Source: an uncultured Prevotella sp.
Lineage (GTDB): Bacteria > Bacteroidota > Bacteroidia > Bacteroidales > Bacteroidaceae
Length of the DNA: 49,227 nucleotides
Reading direction: 5' to 3'
Assembly (NCBI GenBank): GCA_900551055.1
Contig: URUK01000019.1
Coordinates: forward strand, 1 to 49,227
The notes under the pieces were generated by a model, which did no database searches, was not told the DNA's origin, and worked only from the letters and a program-made list of their open reading frames with translations. Each line of letters opens with the position of its first letter. The first letter of the stretch is position 1. Below are positions 47,757-49,227 of this stretch, in pieces. The position numbers were made by a program, and so were the translations under genes.

Positions 47757-49047
47757 ACTTCCGCAGAAACTCATACCCAATCCTGCATCTCAAACAGTCC
47801 TTCCTGTCGCAATATGCGTGCTTGAGCTGTATTATCGCCTGGCTGTCGGCGGCGCTTTCGGCCTGCAGGCCGCACTCCGCCCATAGGCGCACGATGTGGT
47901 TGTTCTCCGCTTTCAGCTGCGACATCATCTCCATTGCGCGGTCGCACAACGCCTCGTCGCCCCGGTAACGGCCATACGCAAAGAGTACAGGCAGGGCCGT
48001 GTTGATGATGATTACGTCGAGCGACGACGGTGACAGGGCCTTCCGCGCCTTGCGGCTCGGTGCGCCGAAGGCGTGGTGCTCCTGCCAGTAGGGCGTGGCC
48101 TCGGTGCGCAGCATGTCGCGCATCTGCTCCGCCGTGGCGCACTCCGCCAGTCGGCTCAGGTCGCTCCGGCGCGAGTGGTAGAGCGCGGCCAGCTGCGACA
48201 GGCGTATGTACGGGAAGTTCTGAGGCCTTGTCCGCAGGAACTTCCACTCGCTGCCGTCCATGGCTTTAAGGCCGAACTTATGGGCGAGGTATGAGTATTC
48301 TCCGCGCAGCTTGTTGAAATATCCGTCCTCCAATGCCGCCTCGCGGTGGCGTTGCGGCATGGTTGAGGGGTCGAGCAGTCCGGCCTGGCCGATGAACAGG
48401 GCTTCAAGCTGGAACAGGTCGTCCCTATGGTGCGCCGCCGCTTGCAGCCATCCGCCGCCAGCCCAGCGCTCGAAGGCGTCGCCGTTCACGCCGAAGCCGA
48501 ACGTGCGAGCCATCGTGACGAACAACGCCTGCTCCCAAGAGCCGCCGCACTGCGCCACCCTCCGCACTATTGCCGTTGTCTTTTCCTCAAGCCGTTCGGC
48601 CAGCAGGCGGCTCATCCAGCTGTGCGTGGTCAGGCAGTCGAGCCGCGGAATGACGGTGCGGCACGGCGGATAGCGGTCTTCACGCAGCAGTGCGGCGTAG
48701 TTGTCGGCCACCTTTTGCGGCACGGCCATCTGTACCTGTGCCACCCGTCGGCCGTCGCTCGTTACGGCGTCGCCGTCAACCTGCTCGACAACATGCAGCA
48801 CAACGTTGTCATAACGCTTGTCGCGGTCGTGCCTGTGGTCGTGCCACAACGACGATTTCTCGTGTATTTCGACGTTCCCCACCCATTCCGTTCCGCCTAT
48901 TTTCACCTTCGCGTTGAAGAAGTCGGGCCCCGCGTCGGTGTTCTGCAAGCCCGTGTCAATCACCTCAACGGCCAGCCCGTCGGTGGTCTTTAGCTGTTTC
49001 AGGGGGAACATCTTGTGCTTCCATGCGTATTGTAGTAAGGCTTCCAT
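47755..49047 (-). CDS. DUF2851 family protein
   Basis: 430 residues, full length for DUF2851, a family common in Bacteroidota and without assigned function. N-terminal motif LLQYAWKHKMFPLKQLKTTDGLAVEVIDTGLQNTDAGPDFFNAKVKIGGTEWVGNVEIHEKSSLWHDH, in which the conserved acidic and His residues look like a nuclease-type site (inference). The middle is helical (FVTMARTFGFGVNGDAFERWA). The last residues contain a Cys cluster, C-4-C-2-C (CDRKDCLRC), possibly a metal site. The stop codon abuts the GC-rich repeat. It is probably the first gene of the minus-strand run ending with tcdA; the upstream region holds only word repeats. Confidence 0.9.
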   Translation of the reverse strand: MEALLQYAWKHKMFPLKQLKTTDGLAVEVIDTGLQNTDAGPDFFNAKVKIGGTEWVGNVEIHEKSSLWHDHRHDRDKRYDNVVLHVVEQVDGDAVTSDGRRVAQVQMAVPQKVADNYAALLREDRYPPCRTVIPRLDCLTTHSWMSRLLAERLEEKTTAIVRRVAQCGGSWEQALFVTMARTFGFGVNGDAFERWAGGGWLQAAAHHRDDLFQLEALFIGQAGLLDPSTMPQRHREAALEDGYFNKLRGEYSYLAHKFGLKAMDGSEWKFLRTRPQNFPYIRLSQLAALYHSRRSDLSRLAECATAEQMRDMLRTEATPYWQEHHAFGAPSRKARKALSPSSLDVIIINTALPVLFAYGRYRGDEALCDRAMEMMSQLKAENNHIVRLWAECGLQAESAADSQAIIQLKHAYCDRKDCLRCRIGYEFLRK

Positions 49048-49067
49048 GTTTTCAAGAGATATTTTTT

Positions 49068-49191
49068 AGAAGTTATAGTAGTTTCTTTCAGTAGTTAAAG
49101 AAGTTTCTTTCAGTAGTTAAAGAAGTTTCTTTCAGTAGTTAAAGAAGTTAAAGGAGTTAACGCTCGCTTCGCTCGCTAAGGAGTTAAAGCC
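49068..49191. repeat. Word array with a 22-base tandem triplication upstream of the DUF2851 gene
   Basis: The block TTTCTTTCAGTAGTTAAAG plus AAG (22 bases) is repeated three times exactly at 49082, 49104 and 49126. TAGTTAAAG, AAGTTAAAG and GAGTTAA words follow, interrupted by CGCTCGCTTCGCTCGC. Only one arm is inside the window; the other could lie beyond base 49227. Confidence 0.85.
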
Positions 49192-49227
49192 ATTACCCTT
49201 ATTATTAGCACCCATCTGCATTCCCTC

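Overview
The window looks like chromosomal DNA from a member of the Bacteroidota, most probably a GC-rich relative of Prevotella. The support is a SusC/SusD pair, lipoproteins with a Cys followed by acidic residues, a sufBCDS set, short CstA and Pta proteins, a DUF2851 protein, and at least a dozen promoters of the Bacteroidota type (TTTG or TTG, about 20 bases, then TAnnTTTG). The genus is inference; no rRNA gene is present.

Layout. 1-7555: a polysaccharide-utilization-like locus with SusC (5' end outside the window), SusD, a surface lipoprotein and, after a strong terminator, a secreted M6-type metallopeptidase. 7986-13315: the Fe-S assembly operon sufB-sufC-sufD-sufS from a clear promoter. 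13404-15451: a small hypothetical gene on the minus strand, RNase HII and a WYL-type regulator. 15954-18797: pta and ackA (acetyl-CoA to acetate with ATP), separated by a small four-helix-bundle gene. 18980-20233 (minus): LpxH-like hydrolase and a DUF59 Fe-S factor. 20743-21549: flavodoxin-ferredoxin fusion. 21546-28178 (minus): two large secreted GH2 glycosidases. 28613-35416: HhH protein, NSS symporter, VanZ-like protein, CYTH protein, a 45-residue membrane peptide, RF2 and an acyl-CoA synthetase. 35943-38852: tryptophanase and CstA, convergent. 39061-39134: tRNA-Arg(CCG). 39659-43591: a DUF2975/HTH pair behind an operator-flanked promoter, then an M16 peptidase. 43812-49047 (minus): TcdA, DusB, DprA, thioesterase and DUF2851.

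The genes are mostly ordinary; the spaces between them are not. Almost every gap of more than about 80 bases is filled by a few repeat architectures. (A) Mirrored word-array hairpins: about four tandem words of 7-9 bases, a short core often like ACAAATGCCTTGC, a loop, and then the core and words again in reverse complement. Words differ between loci, but variant words inside one locus are mirrored in the same order in both arms. (B) Nine arrays of four or five units with an almost strict 22-base period, each unit an imperfect dyad of the form AAAAGnnGGCCTTTT. (C) GC-rich palindromes of the form CCCTCCCnnGGGAGGG. (D) 9-base ATARGRCnn word arrays. A, B, C and D occur side by side in composites and abut, or even supply, the stop codons of genes.

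The best candidate for an undescribed system is the copy of architecture A between pta and ackA. Its loop holds a complete four-helix-bundle (S23/Avd-like) gene of clearly lower GC content that begins directly at the inner end of the left arm. This suggests, but does not prove, that the other hairpins are non-coding relatives of an element encoding this protein.
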